DNA from: Bacteroidota bacterium | GTDB lineage: Bacteria > Bacteroidota > Bacteroidia > 2-12-FULL-35-15 | DNA: 16,346 nucleotides | Direction of reading: 5' to 3' | NCBI GenBank assembly: GCA_026391935.1 | Contig: JAPLDC010000017.1 | Location: forward strand, 1 to 16,346 | Shown here: positions 14,449-16,346 of the stretch, one piece after another | How the letters are laid out: each line of letters begins with the position of its first letter | Position numbering within the stretch: the stretch's first letter is position 1 | Notes under the pieces: model-generated | The model's database searches: none | What the model was told of the DNA's origin: nothing | Seen by the model: the letters and a program-made list of their open reading frames with translations, nothing else | Translations under genes and position numbers: made by a program

Positions 14449-15051
14449 TTACTGTTTAACTTTTCTAGCTTTTTTTATTCTCACAAGTGAATAGATCACA
14501 TAAAGTAAAGCTCCCCAAACAATTGTGATAATCACTCCTGATGCACCTAAAAGATATAGAGGTGCTCTGTCTCCTGTGGCTGATAAAGAACGCTTATTCC
14601 ACTCTTCCTCCTGATCTGTCAATGAAATTATGGTCCCCCATTTTGCTGAATCTTTCGCCTCTAAGCTTCCATAATTTTCATCGTCTTCTACTTTAGCAGA
14701 TACAACAATTGTGCCATTGCAATTACCCGGTAAATCTTTTGGAAAAATAATATTTACTTCACCATTTTCATCCGTTTTTTTAGCCTTGCCATTTGGTATT
14801 AAAGGAAGTAAACTAAAATAGCGTTTTACAAAGAACCTCACTTCAATTCCTTCCAATGGCTTTTCACCAGCGGTAACAATTGCTGTACACGTTTTTACAC
14901 TGTCTTTTTCAGTAAGTTTTAATTTCATAGTTGCTGCAACAGGAGTTTCCTCTTCTGCTTTGGTCTCTTGCGCAAACAATCCAATAGGTATCGAAAAAGC
15001 GACTACTAATAGAAGTTTTCCAAACCATTTGCTTTTTAAATCAGTTGTCAT
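14449..15051 (-). CDS. Exported Ig-like domain protein with C-terminal membrane anchor, unknown function
   Basis: I do not recognise a named family. The 200-residue protein has a signal peptide (about 1-27, cleaved at LFA-Q) and a short acidic stretch. A beta-sandwich/Ig-like domain follows at about 41-135, with bacterial Ig features such as GEKPLEGIEVRFFV, TDENGEVNIIFP and NCNGTIVVSA. C55 and C111 could form a disulfide. A single membrane helix lies at about 164-189, ending in a basic RIKKARKVK tail that would face the cytoplasm. It therefore projects an Ig-like domain into the periplasm. It starts five bases after the NrfD stop, so it is in the same operon, and it is followed by a cytochrome c. 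An accessory or assembly subunit of the NrfD complex is plausible but inferred only from position. Confidence 0.7.
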   Translation of the reverse strand: MTTDLKSKWFGKLLLVVAFSIPIGLFAQETKAEEETPVAATMKLKLTEKDSVKTCTAIVTAGEKPLEGIEVRFFVKRYFSLLPLIPNGKAKKTDENGEVNIIFPKDLPGNCNGTIVVSAKVEDDENYGSLEAKDSAKWGTIISLTDQEEEWNKRSLSATGDRAPLYLLGASGVIITIVWGALLYVIYSLVRIKKARKVKQ

Positions 15052-15056
15052 ACTTT

Positions 15057-16346
15057 TTATTTTTTAGTGTTATTCAATTCATCCAATTCGTCTAATTCAA
15101 TTCCTTCATTTTCTAATGTTTCCCAGATTGAAATGATAGGGAAAAATCTTGAAAATAGAGTGATGATTAACAATACACCGGCTAGTGAAGCCGATACAAT
15201 CGCGATCTCAATCCATGAAGGGAAATAATTTATCCATGTATTAGGGACATTTTGGATAGGTAAGTAAGGATGCACCAAAATAGGAGTAACGATCAGGTAA
15301 CGTTTTACCCATGCAAAAATAACTACTGGGATAGCTATTAGTGTTACTGGTAATGGTTTTCTCATACTCTTGAACATCAGTAATACTGCAGGTAGAGCCA
15401 TTCCCAAGATTTGTGCTGACCAATATAATCCTGCAAATTGACCGGAAAATAGATCGGTAAGAAGGCGTGCTTCAGGTCCTCTCATTTTATAATAAGGAAT
15501 AAAATATTCGTTAATATTAAAATAAGCATAAACGAATGCTAAGAACACTAATAATTTTGCCATATGGCTAAAATGCACATCCGTAAGGTATTTTTCTAGT
15601 TTATAAACTTTTCTGAAAACAAACATTCCTATGATTACACAACCAGTTCCAGCTAGGAAAGCGCCGGCAACGAAGTAAGGACCGAAGTTAGTGCTATCCC
15701 AACCCGGACGCAACGTTGTTGCAAATAACCAAGAAGTAACTGTGTGGATGGAGATTGCTAATGGAATAATTACCACACATAAGATAGTGATACTTTTTTT
15801 CATTATCTTCCATTGGTCAGGAGTACCTGTCCATCCAAGTGCTAAAAATTTATACATCCAACGTTGCCACTTTGGTTTGTCTGTAAGACGGTCGCGGCAA
15901 ATTGCGATACCCGGAAGTAAAGGCAAATAAAGTAACAGAACGCTGGTCGTTAGATATGTGCTGATTACAACCACATCCCATAAAATCGGAGATTGAATAC
16001 GTGGATGAAGGAATAAATTAAGAATTCTATCAGGACGACCCATGTCGATGATGATAATTAATCCTGCCCAAATAACACCTGCCACCGCAATAATTTCAGC
16101 AATACGTGTCAATGGTCTGTACCAGGTGAAATTGGTAAGACGAAGAACCGAGGAGATCAAGGCTCCAACTAAGCTGATTGCTACGAAGAAGACAAAGTTA
16201 GAAATATATATTCCCCATGTAGCATAATCCCGCAATCCGGTAACAATCAAACCATGTTTCAATTGTTGAATATAAGCATACCCTCCAATTAGTATAATCA
16301 CTACTAAAAAGACGATCCAGAGTTTACCAAAGAAACTGATCTTTTG
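15057..16346 (-). CDS. nrfD: NrfD/PsrC-family quinol-interacting membrane subunit, 5' end cut by window edge
   Basis: The frame stays open to the window edge, so the start lies outside; a GTG at 16301 is internal, since the preceding residues (FFGKLWIVFLVV) complete the first helix. The 429 visible residues contain about ten membrane helices, matching the HybB/ActC-type branch of the NrfD/PsrC superfamily rather than eight-helix NrfD. Landmarks are VTGLRDYATWGIYISNF, an IIDMGRP loop, SPILWDV, SIHTVTSWLFATTLRPGW, STNFGPYFVAGAF, and an FFPIISIWETLE end. These proteins anchor an Fe-S/molybdoenzyme-like subunit and oxidise or reduce quinol. The sequence most recalls ActC of alternative complex III, but the next gene is an Ig-like protein, not ActD (DUF3341). 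The acidic tail (ELDELDEL) is unusual. The missing upstream genes should show which complex this is. Confidence 0.9.
   Translation of the reverse strand, partial: QKISFFGKLWIVFLVVIILIGGYAYIQQLKHGLIVTGLRDYATWGIYISNFVFFVAISLVGALISSVLRLTNFTWYRPLTRIAEIIAVAGVIWAGLIIIIDMGRPDRILNLFLHPRIQSPILWDVVVISTYLTTSVLLLYLPLLPGIAICRDRLTDKPKWQRWMYKFLALGWTGTPDQWKIMKKSITILCVVIIPLAISIHTVTSWLFATTLRPGWDSTNFGPYFVAGAFLAGTGCVIIGMFVFRKVYKLEKYLTDVHFSHMAKLLVFLAFVYAYFNINEYFIPYYKMRGPEARLLTDLFSGQFAGLYWSAQILGMALPAVLLMFKSMRKPLPVTLIAIPVVIFAWVKRYLIVTPILVHPYLPIQNVPNTWINYFPSWIEIAIVSASLAGVLLIITLFSRFFPIISIWETLENEGIELDELDELNNTKK

Noticed and set aside
16299..16301. GTG at 16301 as the start of the NrfD gene.
   Set aside because: The frame remains open upstream to the window edge and encodes the first half of a membrane helix, so the true start is outside the window.

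Overview
The window comes from a member of the Bacteroidota. The sequence is AT-rich and the gene starts have A/T-rich leaders with no consistent Shine-Dalgarno sequence. A giant surface protein ends in a type IX secretion (T9SS) 'gliding motility-associated' C-terminal domain and is followed directly by a PorP/SprF-family partner. Several other products are typical of the phylum: a head-GIN protein, a putative DUF6268-type barrel, a haem-binding DUF with CxxCH, and an NrfD quinol-oxidoreductase subunit. The sequence does not allow a genus call.

Layout. (1) 60-818 (+) is a cyclase-family metal hydrolase. It converges on (2) 918-2367 (-), an exported protein that joins a head-GIN beta-helix to a predicted outer-membrane barrel. 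A long imperfect palindrome (834-891) lies between their 3' ends. (3) 2641-11214 (+) takes up half the window. It encodes a 2857-residue SprB-like adhesin with a signal peptide, an N-terminal beta-rich region, about 30 SprB-type repeats of roughly 78 residues, two Ig/PKD-like domains and a type B T9SS sorting domain. Its stop overlaps the start of (4) 11214-12143, a PorP/SprF protein, and a strong terminator follows at 12167-12197. (5) 12318-13223, an outer-membrane barrel, and 13228-13692, a membrane-anchored haem protein, form a second short operon. (6) On the minus strand, reading from the right edge, are an NrfD-family quinol-interacting membrane protein (5' end outside the window), a membrane-anchored Ig-like protein, and a mono-haem cytochrome c. 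A hairpin at 13849-13895 separates the two convergent units.

How the genes fit together. The adhesin and SprF-like gene form a T9SS cargo/partner pair of the kind known from Flavobacterium SprB/SprF. The NrfD/Ig-like/cytochrome c trio looks like part of a membrane quinol-to-cytochrome electron-transfer module related to alternative complex III, but with a different gene order.

The most notable observations are in the adhesin. A second cysteine pair is present or absent as a unit in all 30 repeats, which suggests an added disulfide. A run of nine G lies inside repeat 13, where a one-base slip in either direction would truncate the protein before its secretion signal. About 2250 residues of repeats contain only eight Lys/Arg. 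I see no CRISPR array, tRNA, rRNA, transposase or defence system in the window.
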